Shown: piece by piece, positions 1 through 6,878 of the stretch
Layout: each line of letters begins with the position of its first letter
Position numbering within the stretch: the stretch's first letter is position 1
From: Bacteroidales bacterium
Lineage (GTDB): Bacteria; Bacteroidota; Bacteroidia; Bacteroidales; Tenuifilaceae
DNA: 7,140 nt
Assembly: GCA_008933525.1 (NCBI GenBank)
Contig: WBUV01000161.1
Span: 1 to 7,140, forward strand
Reading direction: 5' to 3'
Notes under the pieces: generated by a model
The model's database searches: none
What the model saw: only the letters and a program-made list of their open reading frames with translations
What the model was told of the DNA's origin: nothing
Program-made: the position numbers and the translations under genes

Positions 1-958
1 CTTTTAACTTGGTTTTAATCCAAGTTTCGCCCATGTTGGCTGAATAGTCAACTCCAATTGTTCCAGAAACAATCAGAACTTTTGCTTTAGGTAGAAATTT
101 GACACACGATTCAAATCCTGATGGAAATTTTTTTGTGAGAGTCCAATTTTTTCCCGAATCGTCACTTACGGCAATATTATCCATTGCCTCGTCTATTTTT
201 TGCCAAGAACCTCCAGCAATAGCATAGGAATTGCTCCCTATCTTTGCAATTGAATAAATGCCGTAAGATTCTCCAGCCTTAAGTGGCGATTTTATTGCCT
301 CCCAGGTTTTCCCAAAATCAACGCTTCGAATAACTCGAGCTTCAGCGCCGCCTGTTCCGTAAAGAATAACTCCGTTGGTAGAATAAACAACAGATGTACC
401 ACTGGCTGCATAACCTCCTTCGGGGTATAGCGGTTTTGGAATTGCATTAAAATCAACCGTATCCCATGTTTCTCCGCCATTTTGGGTCTTTATAAAAAGA
501 AAGTTTCCTCTAATAGGATCGCTGCAAGCAATGCCTCTTTGAGAATCGCAGAAATCGAATGAGTTGAAAAATATCAATGAGTCGGAGTTCTCATAATTAA
601 GAGTCCATGTTAAGCCTCCATCGTTAGTCTTGTAGATTCGTGCTGGAGAACCTGCGCTTAATGCAATAGCAGAAATATCGCTAAATGCATGAATATCTCT
701 AAAATCTAATTGAGTATCGTTGTTGATTTTTCCTACTTGCCAAGTTTTACCTGCATTTACAGTGCGTGCAAATGTTCCTTTGCTTCCGCTAATCCATGCA
801 ACCTTATCATTTAAAACATCTACACCACGAAGGCTTGGTTCACCTTCAACAGTATACTCTGTGATGTCTGCATTATTAAGACTATTTACTAAATCTTCCT
901 TGCCACCTGAACAGGAGATTAGAACTATGAAATAAAAAAAGTAGGTTAGGTTTTTCAT
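1..958 (-). CDS. Asp-box (BNR/YCF48-like) beta-propeller lipoprotein, C-terminus cut by window edge
   Basis: The frame is open from an ATG at 956-958 to the left edge, giving 319 residues with no stop, so the C-terminus is missing. The N-terminus is a short lipoprotein signal: a hydrophobic stretch followed by the lipobox L-I-S-C, with Cys16 as the expected lipidated residue, which places the protein in the envelope. Six Asp-box motifs (S/T-x-D/N-x-G-x-T-W) start near residues 66, 111, 158, 212, 265 and 306; the fifth has Asn in place of Thr. Their 41-54 residue spacing fits one box per blade of a beta-propeller. Related proteins are often annotated as sortilin/YCF48-like, BNR-repeat or, misleadingly, oxidoreductase. 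Asp boxes are structural turns, so they do not show sialidase or any other activity, and I see no catalytic motif. The gene lies 61 bp after the glycosidase-like gene on the same strand and may be co-transcribed. No Shine-Dalgarno is visible. The fold assignment is firm; the function is unknown. Confidence 0.85.
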   Translation of the reverse strand, partial: MKNLTYFFYFIVLISCSGGKEDLVNSLNNADITEYTVEGEPSLRGVDVLNDKVAWISGSKGTFARTVNAGKTWQVGKINNDTQLDFRDIHAFSDISAIALSAGSPARIYKTNDGGLTWTLNYENSDSLIFFNSFDFCDSQRGIACSDPIRGNFLFIKTQNGGETWDTVDFNAIPKPLYPEGGYAASGTSVVYSTNGVILYGTGGAEARVIRSVDFGKTWEAIKSPLKAGESYGIYSIAKIGSNSYAIAGGSWQKIDEAMDNIAVSDDSGKNWTLTKKFPSGFESCVKFLPKAKVLIVSGTIGVDYSANMGETWIKTKLK

Positions 959-1019
959 TGCTTTATCTGAAAATAAATCTATTCTTTAACTTATCATCTG
1001 AATTGTTAGCAAGCATACT

Positions 1020-3008
1020 TTAGGGGGTTAATAACTTTATATTGATAGGATTTACTCCATCCCAATTTGAAGTGAATACTATTTCTCCTTTTGATACAAT
1101 CTCGACCAATAGAGAGTCCTTGATACGAGTAACGTTTATATCAAAGTCACTTCCGAATGCTTTTATATTTTTTAATGACATTCTGTCCCAATCCGAAGGT
1201 AGACGCGGTGTTAGTTTAAAACTTCTAAATCCAGTAGGTTCTATTCCAAATAAGCCTTCGGTTATTACTCTGCAGTACAACCCGCTTTCGGCAGATAAGT
1301 GCCTCTTGTTTCCCTCAGGCCAAGCTTCAATAGGGTAAGGAACATGCTCTCCAAGTAATCGTTGCGAGGAGTAAAACTTTAGGTAGCCTATTGTTTTATC
1401 TGTTGCTCCAGCCATAAGCAAACCTCTAAAAGCATAGAGCGTTGCTCTGTCCCAGAAGGTTTTATCTCCCGATTCGGTAAGAATTCCATTCGATGTCCAA
1501 AGTTTATCGGAGAAAAGCGCTTTCAATGTCTCTTCTTTTCTGTCATAAATACCCATTGTAAGAGGTATGCAAATCCACGCACGAAGTTTAGTGTTTCCAT
1601 CGTAGTAACGGTAGGTGTTGAATCCTTCAACATTGGCCCCGAAATAGCTTTCGATGGATTCTTTCAACGCCTTTGCTCTTTGGCCATAAATTTTCGATAA
1701 TTCAGGCTTCTGAAGTTCGTTTGCCAGTAATGATGCACTAACTAGGCCTCCATATGCCAGGGTATTTGTTGAAAGGTTGTACTCCCCAGCGGGAAAGCGC
1801 CCTTCAAGTTCATCTGAATTTGAAAAAATTACTCCTTCTGATGAGATATTCCTATTCAAATACTCCAAGCACCACTCAATTAGCGGCCAAAGTTCTTTGG
1901 CCGTTTCCTTATCGCCATATGCTAAAGCAAAACGCGAAGCACCGTATGCTATCATTGCTTGATCGCCCCTATCGCCTGCTCCATTCCAGTAATCGACACC
2001 TTCGGCAATAATTGAGCTGGGTATTGGTTTGTAATCCGGATTCATATAGCGAGCAAAGTGCCTAAAACTATTTATGGCAGATTCAACCCCCGAAATATCG
2101 CCAAGGAATGGAAAGAAAGGGTTTATATATTCTGCTTGGTCGTTCGCCCAAATAGCAGCATAATAAGATGTTCCTCCTGGAGCATGCATTAGCCCTCCCT
2201 TTGTATCGAAAATACTCTCGGAAGCACGAATCTTAGCGAAATTAAATTCCGAATTAATGGTATCCGAGGGAGTTTGTAATTGCAATGTGCTAAATATACT
2301 TGCAACAAAATTCTCCCGTTTGGCCAACTCATAGTTTGGCGAATATAAGTAGGGTTCTTCACTCGATTTTCGACCAGTATAAAGCAACCAAAAAGATGTG
2401 TTTTCACCTGGTTCAAGAGCAACTTTTTGATTGCTATAAACCTTGCAACTAACAATGTATTTGCCATATACCCCTTTTGCAGGGTCTGTTTCAAAAACCC
2501 TTCCACCTTCAATAACTTCGAACTCACACCTACTGTTTGATGTGTTAGTAATAGTGCAAATCTCTATTACAGCTGGCTTATCGACAGAAGGAATGATCTC
2601 TCTTCTAATTTTTAAAGGACCGTCAGTCTCACTTTCAATAGTTATTTTTCCTTTATGTTGGAATTTCCGAGGCAACTCTTTTATTACAGCGCCATTTACC
2701 TTAAGCAAAGGTTGTTCTGTCTGATCAAAATCAATTATTAAACTAGCATGAGTATCGTTTGGAATTCGACGAAGCATTGGAAATATAAGCCGCTTTTTTA
2801 GAACCAAAACGCCATTGTTAACTCCATACGTAACAATGGTTGAAACTTGCTTTCCGCTCATCTCGATATTATCGGTATGAGTATCGTTAGGTTTTACGTT
2901 CCAAGCAATGGAGCCATCGGTTGTCAAACTCCATCGAAGTATGTTAGGCTGAGCATCATTGCAAAAATATGCCAAAACCATAGTAAAAGTAAGTACAAAT
3001 CGAATCAT
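1020..3008 (-). CDS. Secreted six-hairpin ((alpha/alpha)6) glycosidase-like protein, family unassigned
   Basis: This is a 662-residue protein, complete from ATG to TAA. Residues 1-19 form a signal peptide (Arg3, then a hydrophobic core) with likely cleavage at A19|Q20, so it is periplasmic or exported. Cys16 is preceded by Phe, so it is not a lipobox. The apparent layout is a beta-sandwich-rich N-terminal part (about 20-240), an alpha/alpha barrel (about 250-590) and a short C-terminal beta domain (about 595-662). Barrel landmarks are WANDQAEY at 287-294, an Asp-rich stretch around 336-351 (DYWNGAGDRGDQ), SNSDELEGRFPAGEY at 396-410, and an E-A-W segment at 561-563 followed by HLSAESGLY at 570-578. 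The ending GLFGIEPTGF...LTPRLPSDW is typical of GH78, GH94 and GH95-like six-hairpin enzymes. D346 or D349 and E561 or E574 are guessed acid/base candidates. Substrate and GH family cannot be told from sequence alone. No SusC/SusD pair is seen here, so it is not in a visible polysaccharide utilisation locus. Confidence 0.85.
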   Translation of the reverse strand: MIRFVLTFTMVLAYFCNDAQPNILRWSLTTDGSIAWNVKPNDTHTDNIEMSGKQVSTIVTYGVNNGVLVLKKRLIFPMLRRIPNDTHASLIIDFDQTEQPLLKVNGAVIKELPRKFQHKGKITIESETDGPLKIRREIIPSVDKPAVIEICTITNTSNSRCEFEVIEGGRVFETDPAKGVYGKYIVSCKVYSNQKVALEPGENTSFWLLYTGRKSSEEPYLYSPNYELAKRENFVASIFSTLQLQTPSDTINSEFNFAKIRASESIFDTKGGLMHAPGGTSYYAAIWANDQAEYINPFFPFLGDISGVESAINSFRHFARYMNPDYKPIPSSIIAEGVDYWNGAGDRGDQAMIAYGASRFALAYGDKETAKELWPLIEWCLEYLNRNISSEGVIFSNSDELEGRFPAGEYNLSTNTLAYGGLVSASLLANELQKPELSKIYGQRAKALKESIESYFGANVEGFNTYRYYDGNTKLRAWICIPLTMGIYDRKEETLKALFSDKLWTSNGILTESGDKTFWDRATLYAFRGLLMAGATDKTIGYLKFYSSQRLLGEHVPYPIEAWPEGNKRHLSAESGLYCRVITEGLFGIEPTGFRSFKLTPRLPSDWDRMSLKNIKAFGSDFDINVTRIKDSLLVEIVSKGEIVFTSNWDGVNPINIKLLTP

Positions 3009-3060
3009 AGATATGATTAGTTTATTGTTATACCGATTCCTTTTCCCAGAGCATTTTTGA

Positions 3061-3103
3061 AAAGGAGTAATGCAAGGAAGCTTTATTCCTTCATTACTCC
3101 TTT
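3061..3103 (-). repeat. Intergenic hairpin repeat, copy 1
   Basis: This is an inverted repeat in the 99-bp spacer after the aminopeptidase gene. Positions 3061-3072 pair perfectly with 3092-3103 and 3074-3079 with 3086-3091. That gives an 18-bp stem with one bulged base (3073) and a 6-nt loop (3080-3085). It begins 4 nt after the aminopeptidase stop codon. Read on the transcript, the stem is followed by only four U residues and then C, so it is at best a weak intrinsic terminator. Positions 3081-3100 match 4558-4577 in the next spacer at 17 of 20 bases, so the two are copies of one repeat element rather than unrelated terminators. Confidence 0.8.
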
Positions 3104-3107
3104 ATCG

Positions 3108-4496
3108 CTATTTAAAAGCTAACCCTCTTTCTGTTTCTACATCCTCAATAGACTTTGCTAAAGGTTTCCCGAGTATTCTATGGCCAGTTTCAGTTATTAG
3201 AATATCTTCCTCGTTACGAATTCCTCCAAAGTTCCTGTACTCGTTCACCCTGTCAAAGTTTATGAATTCCTTGTTAGTTCCAGTTTGCTCCCATAAATCA
3301 ATTAGTTCGGGAATAAAGTATATACCGGGCTCAATGGTTATTACAAATCCAGGTTTAAGCTCGCGACCCAAGCGGAGCGATTTTAACCCAAACTGCTTAC
3401 TTTTTGGTATACCACAGTAGCCAACATACTGCTCGCCTAGGTTCTCCATATCGTGAACATCGAGCCCCATCAGGTGCCCTGTTCCACAGGGGAAGAATAG
3501 GGCGTGCGCTCCGTTTGCAACGGCATCGTCGGTATTGCCTTTAGTAAAGCCAAGCGCCTTCATTCCATCGAATATGGTTCGTGCAACCTGCATATGAACA
3601 TCGCGGAAATGTACGCCGGGCTTGAGCATTTCTATAGCGCCATTATGCGCGGAAAGGGTTATTCGGTATATCTCCTTTTGCTTTCCGGTGAATGTTTTAC
3701 CAACTGGAAATGTGCTACTCATATCGCCAGCATAGCCCATAGGGGTTTCATAACCTGCATCGAGTAGGAATAATTGACCTTCCTTTATGGTGTTTCCGTG
3801 ATAATGGTTGTGAAGCGTTTGTCCGTTAATAGTAGCAATAATGGGGAAACTGATTCCTCCGCCAGCGGCAAGAGCAACCTCGTGAACCTTTGCTGCAATC
3901 TGTGCCTCAGTCATTCCCGGTTTAGCATAACGCATTGCGGCTTGGTGCATTTCAGCGGTCATTGAAACGGCGTGCTCAAGTTCAACAATCTCCTCGGCCG
4001 ACTTAATGTTTCGTTGTTCGCCCACAGCCGTAATAAACTCAACGCTTGCTTTGGTTTTAGCCTCAGCCGGACTGATTCCAAGGAATCGCATCAACTTAAT
4101 TAAATGTTCCGGACGGTATGGCGGTAAATATTTAACAGTTCCTCGGGGGTAGTGATATAGTTTCTCGGAGAAATCGGCAACGGAGCCTGTATTTTCCACA
4201 CCAACAGTGGCGGCCATCTCCTTGATGGTTGGCTGTGAGCCCATCCATACAATGCTATCGATGGTAAAATCATCACCGAAAATATAATCGTTGCCACTTT
4301 CAATTTCCATTACGGCATAAAGCCCCGGTTTGTTGATTCCGAAATAATACAGGAATGTGCTATCCTGACGGAAATGGTATGTGTTATCCTCGTAGTTCAT
4401 ACCAACCTCGTCGTTTCCAAAGAACAGTAGTACTCCGGATTTAAACTGTGCCCTAAGCTGATTGCGGCGGTTGATGTAGGTTTGTTTGCTAAACAT
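3108..4496 (-). CDS. pepP: Xaa-Pro aminopeptidase-like metallopeptidase (M24B, aminopeptidase P)
   Basis: This 462-residue protein has the two-domain layout and usual length of bacterial aminopeptidase P, which removes an N-terminal residue preceding proline. An aminopeptidase-P N-terminal domain occupies about 1-135 and a pita-bread metallopeptidase domain about 165-445. All five dinuclear metal ligands are visible: D246 (LLDAG), D258 (YAGDMSSTFP), H341 (GTGH), E389 (TIEPGIYF) and E429 (GIRNEED). H348 in GLDVHD and the LHNHYH segment (229-233) match other active-site His positions. C337 sits where E. coli PepP has an active-site His (H350 from memory), giving PCGTGH rather than HG-x-x-H. There is no signal peptide, so it should act in the cytoplasm on imported di- and oligopeptides. 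It follows the secreted S9 peptidase gene by 85 bp on the same strand and is flanked on both sides by copies of a hairpin repeat. The ATG start fits the family N-terminus; no Shine-Dalgarno is present. The symbol reflects family membership, not proven orthology. Confidence 0.95.
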   Translation of the reverse strand: MFSKQTYINRRNQLRAQFKSGVLLFFGNDEVGMNYEDNTYHFRQDSTFLYYFGINKPGLYAVMEIESGNDYIFGDDFTIDSIVWMGSQPTIKEMAATVGVENTGSVADFSEKLYHYPRGTVKYLPPYRPEHLIKLMRFLGISPAEAKTKASVEFITAVGEQRNIKSAEEIVELEHAVSMTAEMHQAAMRYAKPGMTEAQIAAKVHEVALAAGGGISFPIIATINGQTLHNHYHGNTIKEGQLFLLDAGYETPMGYAGDMSSTFPVGKTFTGKQKEIYRITLSAHNGAIEMLKPGVHFRDVHMQVARTIFDGMKALGFTKGNTDDAVANGAHALFFPCGTGHLMGLDVHDMENLGEQYVGYCGIPKSKQFGLKSLRLGRELKPGFVITIEPGIYFIPELIDLWEQTGTNKEFINFDRVNEYRNFGGIRNEEDILITETGHRILGKPLAKSIEDVETERGLAFK

Positions 4497-4520
4497 AGTG
4501 GTTTGGTTTTATTATAATTC

Positions 4521-4580
4521 AAGGAGTGATGGAGAAATGGAGTAATGGACTATTAGTCTTCATTCCTCCAATACTCCATT
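4521..4580 (-). repeat. Intergenic hairpin repeat, copy 2 (extended)
   Basis: This repeat fills most of the 85-bp spacer between the S9 peptidase and aminopeptidase genes. Positions 4536-4549 pair with 4567-4580 over 14 nt with one A:A mismatch (4545/4571). The enclosed 17-nt segment contains a small palindrome, GACTATTAGTC, at 4549-4559. The outer base lies 1 nt from the stop codon of the S9 gene. On the plus strand 4522-4548 also holds a degenerate direct repeat of the unit GGAGTRATGG. The 4558-4577 stretch matches copy 1 (3081-3100) at 17 of 20 bases. There is no U-tract immediately after the stem, so it does not look like a standard intrinsic terminator. Confidence 0.75.
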
Positions 4581-4581
4581 A

Positions 4582-6849
4582 TTATTTAATCTTATACTCT
4601 TTTGGATGCTCAACTCCAAGCAAATGCTTCACAAAGAAATCCCAGCGTTTGCGCAGAAAGTACTTGTTCCAGTAGCATGTGTCGTGATTATCGTTTGGTA
4701 AAACAATAAACTCAAAATCCTTATTGGCCTTGGTTAGCTCGCCAGCAAGTTTGTATGTGGCCGAAGGGTTCACATTATTATCCAAATCGCCTGTTACAAT
4801 CATTAAATGTCCCTGCAATTTGCTCGCATTGGTAACGTTGGATTGATTGTGATACTGGGTATCTACTGGAAATCCTTGGTATAGTTCAGGCCACCATATT
4901 TTTTCCATTCTATGGTCGTGGTCAGCTGCAGACGATACCCCAACTTTATAGAAATCTGGAAATAGGAGTAAAGCTCTAGTAGCATCGTAACCTCCAGCGG
5001 AATGCCCATAAATACCAACCCTATCGGCATCGATATACGGGTACTTCTCGGCAAGTTTCTTAATCACATAAACGTGGTCTACTAGTCCATAACCAAGTTT
5101 AGCATACGAAACATCGTGAAACTCCTTTGAACGGTAAGCGCTACCTCTTCCATCGATATTAACCACAACAAACCCCAATTCAGCCAACGATAAATCCATG
5201 TTTAACACGCTGCGCGAGAAATTCTTTGGAGCACGAATGGTGTGAGGCCCAGTGTAAGTTCCATCAATTACAGGGTATTTTTTGTTGGGGTCGAAATTGG
5301 TGGGTTTGATTATTGTTCCATAAAGCATTGTTTTGCCATCATCGGCAAGCATACTGAACGTTTCGGCAGGTTTCCATCCCATCTTCACCAAATCATCAAT
5401 ATCAGTTTTTTCAATACTCATAAGCGTTTTGCCATCTTTCAAATTCCGAACAACGGCAATATTTGGGTCTTTATGCGATGAGTAGTTATCGACAAAGAAT
5501 TTTTTATCGGGCGATATTCTAATATCATGGGTTGCCTCCTCGGGTGTTAGGAGTTTTTGGTTTTTACCATCGATGTTTATTGAGTAGAGATATTTTTGGT
5601 AAGGATCTTTGTTTGGGTCAACTCCGCCAGCTAAAAACCAAATATTTCCGGTTTTCTTATCGATATGCTCAACACCATAAACGTAGAAATCGCCCTTGGT
5701 TATTTGGTTTTTGACTTTACCTGTCGAGAGGTCGTAGCGGTATAGGTGGCTCCAACCATCCTGCTCCGAACGCCAAATAAATTCGGCTTTATCGTAAATC
5801 AGCTCAAATGTTTCGGTGTATAAATCGACAAAAGTTTTTGGGTACGATTCAACTAAAACAGAACGCGTCTTCCCAGTTTCCAAATCAATCTCAAACAGTT
5901 CACGAGTTTTGTAACCACGATAATACTTGATGTGGTATGCCTTGGGGCAACCTTCAAAGGTGTAAAATCCTGTTCCAAGAAATGCGGGGTTCGAAGGTAA
6001 ATCTATTCTTACTCCATTCTTATTGGCAACATCGAAAAGGTAAAAATCGGCCATTGTAACTACTGAATCACCTGCAAGTTCCCTTTCGTAAGACACTATT
6101 TCAGATTGATAGCCTTCCACATCAGTTTTGTACATCAGCAAGCGGCGGGTATTCCGTCTATCGAACTTTGGAACGATTAGTTTTTTAGAGTCATTGCTCC
6201 AATAAGCCTCAATGGTGTAATCATTCTTTTCGCCTTTACTATCGTTGCGAGTGAAATACCAACTAAGATTATGGCCATAACCATCCTCGGGAGAACCATC
6301 GGTGGTTAGCTGAAACTCTTCTGCAGAGTTTTTACCCTTTAGGTAGATATTTCCATCCTTAATAAACGCAATCCAATTTCCATCGGGCGATAACGATTCC
6401 TTGTCGGTTAACGAAGGCTCGTCAACTTTTCGAAGTAGTGAGTTCTTCGCAGGATTATAAATCCATTGAGTTTCTTTTGTCCAAAAGGTAAACTCATCTT
6501 TTCCCAAAAATTCAGCTCGACTAATTGGAAGCTCATAGGGTTTAACCTCCTCCTTAAGGCTATCGGTTAGTAATACTGCCAACTTTGAATGGTCAAATGC
6601 AGCAGATTTCTGCTTTGTAGTGAGATTAACCTTGAAAAATTCTTTCCCGTTTCGGGTATTAACGCTGTAAATAAATGTGTTTCCGTGCGTCTCCCAGGTT
6701 GGTTCTACCCATCGGTTGTATATGCTTTTCTCCAAATTTCTTTGCAAAAACTTTTCGGCTCGGGCATAATCTTCGACTGTTACCTGACCATTTGAAAGAA
6801 ATGGAACGATTACAAAAAAGACTAAAATCGTTGATTTATATCTATTCAT
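4582..6849 (-). CDS. Secreted S9 prolyl-oligopeptidase-family peptidase with DPP IV-type N-terminal propeller
   Basis: This is a 755-residue protein, close to the usual length of bacterial dipeptidyl peptidase IV-type enzymes. Residues 1-21 look like a signal peptide (Arg3, Lys5, hydrophobic 8-18) with likely cleavage at G21|Q22, so it should be periplasmic or envelope-associated. A DPP IV-like beta-propeller spans about 80-480 and an alpha/beta-hydrolase domain about 500-745. The catalytic triad can be read as S617 in GHSAGG, D690 in GDLDNNVNP and H722 in NDNHD. N692 matches the Asn that helps bind substrate in DPP IV. The nucleophile elbow is GHSAGG rather than the DPP IV-typical GWSYGG. 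The propeller segment that usually reads DWVYEEE appears here as SWYFTRN (196-202), so the Glu pair that anchors the substrate amino terminus seems to be missing. A serine peptidase of clan SC is well supported; strict X-Pro dipeptidyl peptidase activity is not. It starts 29 bp after the activase gene and no Shine-Dalgarno is visible. Confidence 0.92.
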   Translation of the reverse strand: MNRYKSTILVFFVIVPFLSNGQVTVEDYARAEKFLQRNLEKSIYNRWVEPTWETHGNTFIYSVNTRNGKEFFKVNLTTKQKSAAFDHSKLAVLLTDSLKEEVKPYELPISRAEFLGKDEFTFWTKETQWIYNPAKNSLLRKVDEPSLTDKESLSPDGNWIAFIKDGNIYLKGKNSAEEFQLTTDGSPEDGYGHNLSWYFTRNDSKGEKNDYTIEAYWSNDSKKLIVPKFDRRNTRRLLMYKTDVEGYQSEIVSYERELAGDSVVTMADFYLFDVANKNGVRIDLPSNPAFLGTGFYTFEGCPKAYHIKYYRGYKTRELFEIDLETGKTRSVLVESYPKTFVDLYTETFELIYDKAEFIWRSEQDGWSHLYRYDLSTGKVKNQITKGDFYVYGVEHIDKKTGNIWFLAGGVDPNKDPYQKYLYSINIDGKNQKLLTPEEATHDIRISPDKKFFVDNYSSHKDPNIAVVRNLKDGKTLMSIEKTDIDDLVKMGWKPAETFSMLADDGKTMLYGTIIKPTNFDPNKKYPVIDGTYTGPHTIRAPKNFSRSVLNMDLSLAELGFVVVNIDGRGSAYRSKEFHDVSYAKLGYGLVDHVYVIKKLAEKYPYIDADRVGIYGHSAGGYDATRALLLFPDFYKVGVSSAADHDHRMEKIWWPELYQGFPVDTQYHNQSNVTNASKLQGHLMIVTGDLDNNVNPSATYKLAGELTKANKDFEFIVLPNDNHDTCYWNKYFLRKRWDFFVKHLLGVEHPKEYKIK

Positions 6850-6878
6850 ATCAGAATAATTTTAATGTTTAAATTCCT

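Noticed and set aside
974..981. Possible Bacteroidota -7 promoter element (TAGATTTA on the minus strand) before the lipoprotein gene
   Set aside because: It departs from the TAnnTTTG consensus at the last base and I see no matching -33 element, so it is not better than chance in AT-rich DNA.
1042..1338. 98-codon plus-strand ORF and the other plus-strand ORFs across the window
   Set aside because: All lie antisense to well-supported genes and lack recognisable motifs or plausible upstream signals.
2189..2527. 112-codon minus-strand ORF within the glycosidase-like gene
   Set aside because: It is an alternative frame wholly inside a long intact coding region with a coherent domain layout; there is no sign of a frameshift or overlapping gene.
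3061..3103. Hairpin as a standard Rho-independent terminator of the aminopeptidase gene
   Set aside because: The stem is long but followed by only four U residues, and a related repeat occurs in the neighbouring spacer, so a repeat element explains it better; weak termination is still possible.
3070..3420. 116-codon plus-strand ORF opposite the aminopeptidase gene
   Set aside because: It is antisense to the conserved C-terminal half of a clear M24B gene, starts inside the hairpin repeat, and its translation resembles no family I know; it is a shadow frame.
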